From Pseudomonas sp. 10S4 (GTDB lineage Bacteria > Pseudomonadota > Gammaproteobacteria > Pseudomonadales > Pseudomonadaceae), in contig NZ_CP133774.1 of NCBI RefSeq assembly GCF_034344865.1, positions 4,030,001-4,094,000 of the forward strand: a DNA stretch of 64,000 bases, read 5' to 3'. The translations under genes and the position numbers were made by a program. Below are positions 38,076 through 47,728 of the stretch, piece after piece. The notes below the pieces were generated by a model. That model ran no database searches. It was not told the origin of the DNA and saw nothing but the letters and a program-made list of their open reading frames with translations. Numbering within the stretch: the stretch's first letter is position 1; the number at the start of each line of letters is the position of its first letter.

Positions 38076-40002
38076 ACTGATCGTCAAAATACCGCTCATG
38101 CCAATCCACCAGCGGCTGTGGCGAGTTGAGTTTCTGGCCGTAGATCACCGAGTACGACAGCACGTTCTGCACGTACTGGCGGGTTTCGTCGAACGGGATG
38201 CTTTCCACCCACACGTCGAAGCTCAGGTGATCGGCACCGCGTAACCATTGGCGCACGCGGCCGGGGCCGGCGTTGTAGGCAGCGGTGGCGAGGACGCGGT
38301 TGCCGTTGAACTGGCTGTGGACCTGGCTCAGGTACGCGGCGCCAAGCTGGATATTCTTGTCCGGGTCGAGCACTTGCTGCGGCGAGGCCAGGGGAATACT
38401 GAACTTGCGCGAGGTTTCCTTGGCGGTGCCGGGCATCAGTTGCATCAGGCCGCTGGCGCCGACCCCGGAACGGGCGTCGTCCATGAAGGCGCTTTCCTGG
38501 CGGGTAATGGCGAACACCCAGCTCGAATGCAAGCCACGCACCTTGGCTTCACGCACCAGGGTATCGCGGTGGGCCATCGGGAAGCGGATGTCCAGGTCAT
38601 CCCAGTACTTCGCCTCGCTGATGGTGCGGATCGCCGGGAAATACCATTTCAGGTCATAGGCCAGTTTCGCCTGGGCGACCATCTCGTCACGGTTGAAATG
38701 GCGGCTGACGTAATACCACTCGCGACGACCATCGACGACTTGTCCGCGGGCGTGGAACTCAAGAGCCCGACGAATACCCGGCGTGTTGCGCACTTTGTTG
38801 ATGGTGGCCTGGCTGAGTACCAGCGGTTTGTTGACCAGCGAGTAGGGCAACTGCGAACGGTCGGCGGCCAGGAAACCATAGAAATCACGTTCGCGGGCGA
38901 GGCCCTTGTAAAGCGTCTGCGCTTCCGGGTTCTGCGGTTGCGCCAACTCAAGGCTGCGGGCCTGCCAGTAGCGCCAGCGGTTGGTGGTGGCCAGGTCTTG
39001 TGGCAAACGACGGGTCAACTGATAGGCGTCGTCCCAGCGAGCCAGTCGAAGCAATAGGCGCAGACGCCATTCGGAGACGGTGTTGTCCCGCAGTTCCGGG
39101 TCGTACTTGGTCATGACATCGAGTGCGCGAGGGTCATAACGCCGTGCCAGGGTCAGGCCGATTTCCCGGGCGATCGCTACTTTTTCATCGCGGGAGAAGT
39201 GCATGCTGCTCGCATAACCGTCGAGCAGGTCCATGGCCTTGTCCGGGTCCTGCTTGGCCAGGCGGCGCAGGCCAAGGCTGACGATGTCGGACATCGGCTC
39301 ATCGGCCGGGATAAACCGCGACGGCTGATTGAGCAGCTCGGGTTTCTGCGCCACATCCACCAACAAGCGACCACGAGGGGCGAGGGTGGTCAGGCTGTTC
39401 ACCAGGCTGTTGGCCAGCGGATAATTGCGCGCCTGGGCGGCGAGTTTGGCGCGCTCCCAGCGTTTCTGTTCGGTCAGTTGACCTTCGGCGGCCCAGGCTC
39501 CGAACAGACCATCGCAGGCCTCGGGTTGGGATTTACCGGTCAGCCAGAGCTTGTCGGCATTGGCGTAACCCTGGGCTTTGAGGTTATGGCCAATCTCATA
39601 CTGCGCGTTCAGGCAGTCCAGTTCGGTGAAGTTGAGCTTGGGATCGTAGTACTTGACGAAGGTGGCCCAGTCGCCGCGATCGGCCAGCCAGCGCAACCAG
39701 CGCAATTTCATCCAGTTGGCCTGGGGCAGGTCCCCATGTTCAGCGAGGAATTTCTCGATTTCCGGGTTGCTCGCGGTTTTCAGACGCGCGGTCAGCTCGT
39801 CATAGGCCAGGTACGGTTCCAGCGGATAATCACTGAGGGCCTGACTGTAGCGAAAATAGGGGCCGGAGTCGCCGTTGGCCAAGGCGCGCTTGGCCTCATC
39901 GTAATACTGGCGTTGGGTGGACAGGTCTACCGCCTGGACTGATTGAGCGGCAGTGGCAGAGAGGAGCAAACAAGATAGAAGACTGAACAGGCGACTGCGC
40001 AT
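38074..40002 (-). CDS. slt: Soluble lytic murein transglycosylase
   Basis: 642 residues from ATG 40002 with a signal peptide (MRSRLFSLLSCLLLSATAAQSVQA). The periplasmic protein cuts peptidoglycan to 1,6-anhydro products. A long superhelical U/L domain of helical repeats (about 30-450) leads to the SLT catalytic domain: ITRQESAFMDDARSGVGASG with the catalytic Glu near 483, then LMQLMPGTAKETS and AAYNAGPGRVRQWL. The upstream extension of the frame (to 40125) is not supported. NagZ, which acts on such anhydro-muropeptides after uptake, is encoded at 53.7 kb. Confidence 0.95.
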   Translation of the reverse strand: MRSRLFSLLSCLLLSATAAQSVQAVDLSTQRQYYDEAKRALANGDSGPYFRYSQALSDYPLEPYLAYDELTARLKTASNPEIEKFLAEHGDLPQANWMKLRWLRWLADRGDWATFVKYYDPKLNFTELDCLNAQYEIGHNLKAQGYANADKLWLTGKSQPEACDGLFGAWAAEGQLTEQKRWERAKLAAQARNYPLANSLVNSLTTLAPRGRLLVDVAQKPELLNQPSRFIPADEPMSDIVSLGLRRLAKQDPDKAMDLLDGYASSMHFSRDEKVAIAREIGLTLARRYDPRALDVMTKYDPELRDNTVSEWRLRLLLRLARWDDAYQLTRRLPQDLATTNRWRYWQARSLELAQPQNPEAQTLYKGLARERDFYGFLAADRSQLPYSLVNKPLVLSQATINKVRNTPGIRRALEFHARGQVVDGRREWYYVSRHFNRDEMVAQAKLAYDLKWYFPAIRTISEAKYWDDLDIRFPMAHRDTLVREAKVRGLHSSWVFAITRQESAFMDDARSGVGASGLMQLMPGTAKETSRKFSIPLASPQQVLDPDKNIQLGAAYLSQVHSQFNGNRVLATAAYNAGPGRVRQWLRGADHLSFDVWVESIPFDETRQYVQNVLSYSVIYGQKLNSPQPLVDWHERYFDDQ

Positions 40003-40214
40003 GAGACATCCGGGCAGAAAAATCATGACAAGTGCTGACAGCATCAGCACTGATTGCTTGTAGCTTAGCCTTTTGCCAGCAACGGGCGAAAGCTTTGCCG
40101 GCCTGTCGGTGCAAGATCGCAACATTTGTTATGCAGAGTGCTTCGACATTGAAATTGCCGGCCTTCTGAAGCCTCAAGTCAGGTAGAATGCGCGCCCGGT
40201 TTTTGGAGAAGCTC

Positions 40215-42131
40215 ATGACCCTGCTCAAATTCAGCGATGTGTCCCTTGCTTTCGGCTCTACGCCGTTGTTGGACAAGGTGTCCTGGCAGATCGCCCGTGG
40301 TGAGCGGGTGTGCATCATCGGCCGCAATGGCACTGGCAAGTCCAGCATGATGAAGCTCGTCAAGGGCGACCAGAAGCCCGACGACGGCTCCGTTTGGCGC
40401 GCACCCGGCCTCAAGATTGGCGAATTGCCGCAAGAATTGCCGGTAGCCGACGGGCGGACCGTGTTCGACGTAGTGGCTGAAGGCCTGGACGGTGTGGGCG
40501 AGCTGCTTGCGCAGTATCACCACCTGAGCCAGAACATCGTCACCGACGCCGACCTGGACAAGCTGATGCACGTCCAGCATGACCTCGAAGCCCGCGATGG
40601 CTGGCGTTTGCAGCAATTGGTAGACAGCACCTTGAGCCGTCTGCAGTTGCCGGCCGACAAGACCCTCGCCGAATTGTCCGGCGGCTGGCGTCGCCGCGTC
40701 CTGTTGGCCCAGGCCCTGGTTTCCGAACCGGACCTGCTTCTGCTCGACGAACCGACCAACCACCTCGACATCGGTGCAATCGCCTGGCTCGAAGAAGCGT
40801 TGAAGGATTTCCAGGGCGCCGTGCTGTTCATCACGCACGACCGTTCCTTCCTGCAAAACCTCGCCACCCGCATCCTCGAACTGGATCGCGGCGGCCTGAT
40901 TGACTGGAACGGCGACTACGCCAGCTTCCTGGTGCACAAAGAAGCGTCTCTGGCGGCTGAAGATACGGCGAACGCGCTGTTTGACAAAAAACTGGCCCAG
41001 GAAGAAGTCTGGATCCGCCAGGGTATCAAGGCTCGTCGCACCCGTAACGAAGGCCGCGTCCGCGCCCTCAAAGCCCTGCGCAACGAGCGTAGCGAGCGTC
41101 GTGAGCGCACCGGCAAAGCCAACATTCAGCTGGATACCGCTGACAAGTCCGGCAAGCAGGTGATGGTCCTCGAGAACGTGAGCTTTGCTCACCCGGGTGG
41201 CCCGTTCCTGATCAAGGACTTCTCGATGGTCCTGCAGCGCGGCGACCGTATCGGTCTGCTGGGCGCCAACGGTACCGGCAAGACAACCTTGCTGAAACTG
41301 ATGCTCAACGGTTTGCAGCCAACCAGCGGCACAGTGGAAGAGGGGACGCGTATCGACGTGGCTTACTTCGACCAGTTGCGCCATCAACTGGACCTGGAAA
41401 AGACCGTGATCGACAACGTGGCCGAAGGTCGCGACTTCATCGATATCGATGGTCAGAGCCGTCACGTGTTGAGCTACCTCGGCGACTTCCTGTTCAGCCC
41501 GCAGCGTGCCCGCACGCCGGTCAAGGCGCTGTCCGGTGGTGAGCGCGCTCGCCTGTTGCTGGCCAAGTTGTTCAGCAAGCCGGCGAACCTGCTGGTACTC
41601 GATGAGCCGACCAACGATCTCGATGTCGAAACCCTCGAGCTGCTGGAAGAGGTCTTGCTGACCTTCAACGGCACCGTGCTGATGGTCAGTCACGACCGGG
41701 CATTCCTCGACAACGTCGTGACCAGCACCCTGGTCTTCGAAGGTGAAGGCAAGGTTCGCGAATACGTCGGTGGTTATCAGGACTGGCTGCGTCAGGGCGG
41801 CTCGCCGCGCCTGCTGGGCGTGACTGAGAGCAAGTCCGGCAAAGCCGACCTGACCTCCGCTGTAGTGACCGCCGAAGCGGCACCAGTTGCTGCGGTAGAA
41901 GCGCCGGTGGCGAAGAAAAAGCTCAGCTACAAGTTGCAGCGCGAGTTGGAAATGTTGCCGGCTCAGATCGAAGCCATGGAAAAGCAGATCGCTGCGGTTG
42001 AAGCGCAGATGGCGGATTCCGCTTTCTATCAGCGCCCGGCTGCCGAGACTGCTGCCGTAATTGCTCAGCTTGAGCAATTGCAGGCTGAACTCGACGTCAT
42101 GGTCGAGCGTTGGGCCGAGCTGGATGCCTGA
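40215..42131 (+). CDS. uup: ABC-F family ATPase Uup
   Basis: 638 residues from ATG 40215 (GGAGAAG upstream). Two ATPase modules on one chain without membrane segments: Walker A GRNGTGKSS and GANGTGKTT, signatures ELSGGWRRRVLLAQAL and LSGGERARLLLAKLF, Walker B LLLLDEPTNHLD and LLVLDEPTNDLD. A C-terminal coiled coil after an Ala/Val-rich linker (about 560-638) fits Uup. Cytosolic; linked to ribosome or replication-related functions in E. coli. Confidence 0.93.
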   Translation: MTLLKFSDVSLAFGSTPLLDKVSWQIARGERVCIIGRNGTGKSSMMKLVKGDQKPDDGSVWRAPGLKIGELPQELPVADGRTVFDVVAEGLDGVGELLAQYHHLSQNIVTDADLDKLMHVQHDLEARDGWRLQQLVDSTLSRLQLPADKTLAELSGGWRRRVLLAQALVSEPDLLLLDEPTNHLDIGAIAWLEEALKDFQGAVLFITHDRSFLQNLATRILELDRGGLIDWNGDYASFLVHKEASLAAEDTANALFDKKLAQEEVWIRQGIKARRTRNEGRVRALKALRNERSERRERTGKANIQLDTADKSGKQVMVLENVSFAHPGGPFLIKDFSMVLQRGDRIGLLGANGTGKTTLLKLMLNGLQPTSGTVEEGTRIDVAYFDQLRHQLDLEKTVIDNVAEGRDFIDIDGQSRHVLSYLGDFLFSPQRARTPVKALSGGERARLLLAKLFSKPANLLVLDEPTNDLDVETLELLEEVLLTFNGTVLMVSHDRAFLDNVVTSTLVFEGEGKVREYVGGYQDWLRQGGSPRLLGVTESKSGKADLTSAVVTAEAAPVAAVEAPVAKKKLSYKLQRELEMLPAQIEAMEKQIAAVEAQMADSAFYQRPAAETAAVIAQLEQLQAELDVMVERWAELDA

Positions 42132-42142
42132 TTGATCCTGCA

Positions 42143-42184
42143 ATAAAAAAAGCCCGGCGTTCAGTGATGAATGCCGGGCTTTTT
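42143..42184 (+). terminator. Terminator of uup
   Basis: AAAAAGCCCGGC...GCCGGGCTTTTT hairpin with an inner TTCA/TGAA, 12 bases after the stop codon. Confidence 0.9.
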
Positions 42185-42220
42185 ATATGGAATGCGATCT
42201 ACTGGGCTGGTGTCTATCCC

Positions 42221-42313
42221 CTGTGGGAGCGAGCTTGCTCGCGATGAGGCCCTGTCAGCCGATATGAATGTTGACTGACAGGACGCCATCGCGAGCAAGC
42301 TCGCTCCCACAGG
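42221..42313. repeat. REPIN, GTGGGAGCGAGCTTGCTCGCGATG family
   Basis: Outer arms CTGTGGGAGCGAGCTTGCTC and GAGCAAGCTCGCTCCCACAG, with inner arms CCTGTCAG and CTGACAGG. It lies between convergent uup and the universal stress gene. Confidence 0.9.
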
Positions 42314-42324
42314 GTTTAGTGTTA

Positions 42325-42762
42325 TCAGCTTTTGATCAGGCGTACCGCAAGCACATCGCAGGGCGCACCGTGCAGAACGTCGTTGGCGGTGGAGCCCAGC
42401 AACAGCGCCAAGCCATGCCGGCCATGGCTGCCGACCACGATCAGGTCGCAGGTCTGTTCCTTGGCCAGGTGGTGAATCTCCTGGCGCGGCTGGCCGTAAG
42501 TCAGGTGGCTGTACTCCTTGGAGAGTTCCGGATACTTCAGGATCAGCCGGTCAAGGCGTTCCTTGGCTTGATCGAACTGTTGCTGCTGCAACTGGGACAG
42601 GTCCATTGGTACGTCGCCGCCAAAGGCCATGGCCATCGGCTCGACAATATGCACCAGGGACAGCTTCGCGCCGTTGCTCACCGACAGTTCGCGAGCGCGG
42701 TGGATAACAGGGTCGCACTCTTCGGTTAGATCTACAGCGACCAGAATGTGGTGGTAGGGCAT
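42325..42762 (-). CDS. Universal stress protein (UspA family)
   Basis: 145 residues from ATG 42762, with AGGAGGAG upstream. Usp fold: MPYHHILVAVDLTEE at the start and the ATP-binding VVGSHGRHGLALLLGSTANDVLHGAPCDVLAV pattern (G-x2-G-x9-G-S/T) near the end. Cytosolic. The role in stress is inferred from the family. Confidence 0.93.
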   Translation of the reverse strand: MPYHHILVAVDLTEECDPVIHRARELSVSNGAKLSLVHIVEPMAMAFGGDVPMDLSQLQQQQFDQAKERLDRLILKYPELSKEYSHLTYGQPRQEIHHLAKEQTCDLIVVGSHGRHGLALLLGSTANDVLHGAPCDVLAVRLIKS

Positions 42763-42866
42763 GAAGTGCTCCTCCTGAGGATTGCAATATTGGTAAGTAT
42801 GGCTGGTTTCAAGCGCATTGGTTCCAAAGTGACTGAATGCGCCCATCAAGAATCGGGAGTACAGAT

Positions 42867-43304
42867 ATGACGGTCTGGATAGTGGTGTCAATCCTGCTGG
42901 TGGTACTGAGTCCACTGGCATGGTTGCGACCGTCCCGCCACCAGAGCGGCCGCATGGCCTTGCGCATGGAAGCGCGGCGCATCGGGTTGGCCATGCAACT
43001 GGCGCCTCAGGAGTGGCCGCACTGGCTGAGCCACGAGCCGCCGAGCCCGTGTGCTCAGTACCACCGCCCGCGTCGAGGTAACCAACCCAAGTGCTGGAGT
43101 TATTGGCAGAAGTCGCCAGGAGTGTGGGTCAATCAGTGGCAGGAGGTCTGTGAGGATCCGGCGTTGCTGATTCATTTCGAGAAATTGCCGGACAACGTTT
43201 ACAAGATCGAGGCGGACAAGCAGATGATCACGTTGTACTGGGGCGAGAAGGGCGAGGCCGAGGTTTTGCAGCAGATCGATGCCACGCTGAAGGCGTTGGC
43301 CTGA
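42867..43304 (+). CDS. Unknown protein with one membrane segment
   Basis: 145 residues from ATG 42867 (GGGAG upstream). One N-terminal membrane segment (TVWIVVSILLVVLSPLAWL), then a soluble domain rich in Trp and His (PQEWPHWLSHEPPSPCAQYH, KCWSYWQKSPGVWVNQWQE). I do not recognise the family. No operon partner: divergent from the universal stress gene and followed by a REPIN. Confidence 0.75.
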   Translation: MTVWIVVSILLVVLSPLAWLRPSRHQSGRMALRMEARRIGLAMQLAPQEWPHWLSHEPPSPCAQYHRPRRGNQPKCWSYWQKSPGVWVNQWQEVCEDPALLIHFEKLPDNVYKIEADKQMITLYWGEKGEAEVLQQIDATLKALA

Positions 43305-43922
43305 AACACAATCCTCGCAGGAGAGCTGCCGAAGGCTGCGATCTTTTGATGTTGTTTTTAAGGGCAAGATCAAAAGATCGCAGCCTGCGGCAACTCCTAC
43401 ACAGGCAAACTCCTGCGCCTGACAGACAGGCAATAAAAAGCCCGACATCATCATCGGGCTGGAGTTGGCCAGGCAGGCCGGAAATTCTTTGTGGCGCTGA
43501 TCTTACGCTGGGCATTCGCCAAAAGCGTTCAAATTTTTTCCTCAATGTCCCGCTAGCGTAGCTGCTTAAACGCAGGTTGCCGCGAATTAGGGCGACTTTT
43601 CTAACTATTGATCCTATGAATGGCCTCACATGCATCCGCGTGTTGCAGGACTTCGTGTTACGGAAGTGACCGGAAAGTCGCGTTTAAACCAGCATTTTGG
43701 GCGATTGACAATTGTCGGAAATTCCGTGAAGGTGACGTACCCAAATCAAACGGGCGTATGAATTGAGCGTTTGTATTTCAGACCGCTCCTACAGAATCCC
43801 GACTATCGCGTTGGCGGGTGTGCCGGGTGGATTGGCGTTAGCATCGACGAAAAGCGTCCTGCCGAGCCATTCGCCTGCGTCCGACGTGTACTGTTCAGCT
43901 TCCATATCGTGGAGATCAGTTG
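43305..43922. other. 618-base region upstream of fadB
   Basis: It begins with a REPIN (43320-43400) and a hairpin AGCCCGA/TCGGGCT at about 43440-43461. The remainder has no convincing ORF and is the fadBA leader and promoter region. It carries GTTTAAAC at 43682-43689 and CAAACG...CGTTTG at 43747-43773. Confidence 0.6.
43320..43400. repeat. REPIN, GCTGCCGAAGGCTGCGATCTTTTG family
   Basis: Arms AGCTGCCGAAGGCTGCGATC and GATCGCAGCCTGCGGCAACT, centre with GATCTTTTGAT and ATCAAAAGATC facing each other. It lies directly after the unknown membrane protein gene. Confidence 0.88.
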
Positions 43923-46070
43923 ATGATTTACGAAGGTAAAGCCATCACGGTTAAGGCTCTTGAAAGTGGCATCGTCGAACTGAAGTTCGATCTCAAGGGT
44001 GAGTCCGTCAACAAGTTCAACCGTCTAACCCTGAACGAATTGCGTCAGGCTGTAGACACCATCAAGGCAGATGCTTCGATCAAGGGTGTGATCGTCAGCA
44101 GTGGCAAGGACGTGTTCATCGTCGGCGCCGACATCACCGAATTTGTCGAAAACTTCAAGCTGCCTGATGCAGAGCTTGTCGCTGGCAACCTCGAAGCCAA
44201 CAAGATTTTCAGCGATTTCGAAGACCTCAACGTCCCGACTGTCGCCGCGATCAACGGTATCGCCCTGGGTGGCGGTCTGGAAATGTGCCTGGCGGCGGAC
44301 TACCGCGTCATGTCCACCAAGGCCAAGATCGGTCTGCCAGAAGTCAAACTGGGCATCTACCCAGGCTTCGGCGGCACCGTGCGCCTGCCGCGCATCATCG
44401 GTGCCGACAACGCCATCGAGTGGATTGCCTCTGGCAAGGAAAACCGTCCTGAAGACGCACTGAAAGTCAGCGCTGTCGATGCGGTGGTTGCCCCTGAGAA
44501 GCTGCAGGAAGCTGCCCTGGAACTGATCAAGCGCGCCATCTCCGGCGAGTTCGACTTCAAGGCCAAGCGTCAGCCGAAGCTTGAGAAACTCAAGCTGAAT
44601 GCAATTGAACAAATGATGGCTTTCGAAACCGCCAAAGGTTTTGTTGCCGGTCAAGCTGGCCCGAACTACCCGGCGCCGGTCGAAGCGATCAAGACCATCC
44701 AGAAAGCCGCGAACTTCGGTCGCGACAAAGCGCTGGAAGTCGAAGCCGCCGGTTTCGTCAAACTGGCCAAGACCTCTGCCGCGCAGAGCTTGATCGGTCT
44801 GTTCCTGAACGATCAGGAACTGAAGAAAAAGGCCAAGGCCTACGACGAAATCGCCAAGGACGTGAAACAGGCTGCTGTATTGGGCGCTGGCATCATGGGT
44901 GGTGGTATCGCTTATCAGTCGGCCTCCAAAGGTACGCCGATCCTGATGAAGGACATCAACGAGCACGGCATCGAGCAAGGTTTGGCTGAGGCCGCCAAAC
45001 TGCTGGTCGGTCGCGTTGATAAAGGTCGTATGACTCCAGCGAAAATGGCTGAAGTGCTTAACGCCATTCGTCCGACCCTGTCCTACGGTGATTTCGGTCA
45101 CGTTGACCTGGTCGTTGAAGCAGTCGTCGAGAACCCTAAGGTCAAGCAAGCCGTACTGGCCGAAGTCGAAGACAACGTCAAAGAGGACACCATCCTCGCG
45201 TCCAATACCTCGACCATTTCCATCACCTTGCTGGCCAAAGCCCTCAAGCGTCCGGAAAACTTCGTCGGCATGCACTTCTTCAACCCGGTGCACATGATGC
45301 CGCTGGTTGAAGTGATTCGCGGCGAGAAGTCCAGCGAGCTGGCCGTTGCCACCACCGTTGCCTACGCCAAGAAAATGGGCAAGAACCCGATCGTGGTCAA
45401 CGACTGCCCGGGCTTCCTGGTCAACCGCGTGCTGTTCCCGTACTTCGGCGGTTTCGCCAAGCTGGTCAGCGCCGGTGTGGACTTCGTCCGTATCGACAAG
45501 ATCATGGAAAAATTCGGCTGGCCAATGGGCCCGGCATACCTGATGGACGTGGTCGGCATCGACACCGGTCACCACGGTCGTGACGTGATGGCTGAAGGTT
45601 TCCCGGACCGCATGAAGGATGATCGCCGTTCGGCCATCGATGTGCTCTACGAAGCCAAACGCCTGGGCCAGAAGAATGGCAAGGGTTTCTACGCTTACGA
45701 GACCGACAAGAAAGGCAAGCAGAAGAAAGTCGCCGACCCGTCGGTACTGGAAGTGCTCAAGCCGATCGTTTACGAGCAGCGCGAAGTCACTGACGAAGAC
45801 ATCATCAACTGGATGATGATCCCGCTGTGCCTGGAAACCGTGCGTTGCCTGGAAGATGGCATTGTCGAAACCGCCGCCGAAGCCGACATGGGTCTGGTCT
45901 ACGGTATTGGTTTCCCTCCATTCCGTGGCGGCGCGTTGCGCTACATCGATTCTATCGGTGTTGCAGAGTTCGTTGCCCTGGCTGACCAGTACGCTGATTT
46001 GGGCGCGCTGTACCACCCGACCGCAAAACTGCGTGAAATGGCCAAAACCGGCCAACGGTTCTTCGGTTAA
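43923..46070 (+). CDS. fadB: Fatty acid oxidation complex, alpha subunit
   Basis: 715 residues from ATG 43923 (GGAG upstream; an in-frame TTG at 43920 is ignored). N-terminal enoyl-CoA hydratase/isomerase ([19 protein letters not shown], about 105-123, with the catalytic Glu region [15 protein letters not shown]) and C-terminal L-3-hydroxyacyl-CoA dehydrogenase ([16 protein letters not shown] from about 319; [22 protein letters not shown]). Forms the beta-oxidation complex with FadA, encoded 32 bases downstream. PsrA, whose gene is at 52.8 kb, is a known fatty-acid-responsive regulator of this pathway. Confidence 0.97.
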   Translation: MIYEGKAITVKALESGIVELKFDLKGESVNKFNRLTLNELRQAVDTIKADASIKGVIVSSGKDVFIVGADITEFVENFKLPDAELVAGNLEANKIFSDFEDLNVPTVAAINGIALGGGLEMCLAADYRVMSTKAKIGLPEVKLGIYPGFGGTVRLPRIIGADNAIEWIASGKENRPEDALKVSAVDAVVAPEKLQEAALELIKRAISGEFDFKAKRQPKLEKLKLNAIEQMMAFETAKGFVAGQAGPNYPAPVEAIKTIQKAANFGRDKALEVEAAGFVKLAKTSAAQSLIGLFLNDQELKKKAKAYDEIAKDVKQAAVLGAGIMGGGIAYQSASKGTPILMKDINEHGIEQGLAEAAKLLVGRVDKGRMTPAKMAEVLNAIRPTLSYGDFGHVDLVVEAVVENPKVKQAVLAEVEDNVKEDTILASNTSTISITLLAKALKRPENFVGMHFFNPVHMMPLVEVIRGEKSSELAVATTVAYAKKMGKNPIVVNDCPGFLVNRVLFPYFGGFAKLVSAGVDFVRIDKIMEKFGWPMGPAYLMDVVGIDTGHHGRDVMAEGFPDRMKDDRRSAIDVLYEAKRLGQKNGKGFYAYETDKKGKQKKVADPSVLEVLKPIVYEQREVTDEDIINWMMIPLCLETVRCLEDGIVETAAEADMGLVYGIGFPPFRGGALRYIDSIGVAEFVALADQYADLGALYHPTAKLREMAKTGQRFFG

Positions 46071-46096
46071 GCGTCCAAACACTTGAGCGAGAGTGA

Positions 46097-47278
<1,182 letters not shown>

Positions 47279-47295
47279 GCGTCTCGTTGATGGAA

Positions 47296-47318
47296 GCCGG
47301 GGCCAAGTGCCCCGGTTT
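47296..47318 (+). terminator. Terminator of fadBA
   Basis: CCGGGGC / GCCCCGG hairpin followed by TTTTTGTTTTT, 18 bases after the fadA stop. Confidence 0.88.
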
Positions 47319-47377
47319 TTGTTTTTCTGAATTTATTTTTGTTTTTATTTTGAAAAGATTTGAGTGAGGGCCAAACC

Positions 47378-47614
47378 ATGCCGATACAACCTGGGCTCTA
47401 CCAGCATTACAAAGGTCCGCAGTACCGCGTATTCAGCATTGCGCGGCATTCCGAGACCGAAGAAGAAGTGGTCTTCTACCAAGCCCTGTATGGCGATTAC
47501 GGCTTTTGGGTGCGTCCCTTGAGCATGTTCCTGGAGTCGGTCGAGGTTGACGGCGAACAGGTCCCACGCTTTGCTTTGGTGCAAGCCGAACCGAGCCTTT
47601 TTTCCAAGCCATAA
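47378..47614 (+). CDS. DUF1653 family protein
   Basis: 78 residues from ATG 47378 with GAGGG upstream. The DUF1653 pattern is GLYQHYKGPQYRVFSIARHSETEEEVVFYQALYG followed by WVRPLSMFLESVEVDGEQVPRF. A small beta-rich domain of unknown role, between fadA and topA as in other Pseudomonas. Confidence 0.9.
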   Translation: MPIQPGLYQHYKGPQYRVFSIARHSETEEEVVFYQALYGDYGFWVRPLSMFLESVEVDGEQVPRFALVQAEPSLFSKP

Positions 47615-47728
47615 GCTGAGTGCGCGCAAAACCCTGCGCTTGACCTCACCTTGTAGCCACTATATATAGCGGTGCCGCGTCAGGCGCCAACCGCCTTTCA
47701 CTTCTAGAATTCAGGAATTTTCTGATCC

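Noticed and set aside
40179..42143. Long open frame of 654 codons antisense to uup
   Set aside because: A shadow of GC-rich coding sequence; no motif, while uup on the plus strand is complete.
44025..46082. 685-codon open frame antisense to fadB
   Set aside because: Codon-bias shadow of fadB; composition is His/Val/Arg-rich with no domain.
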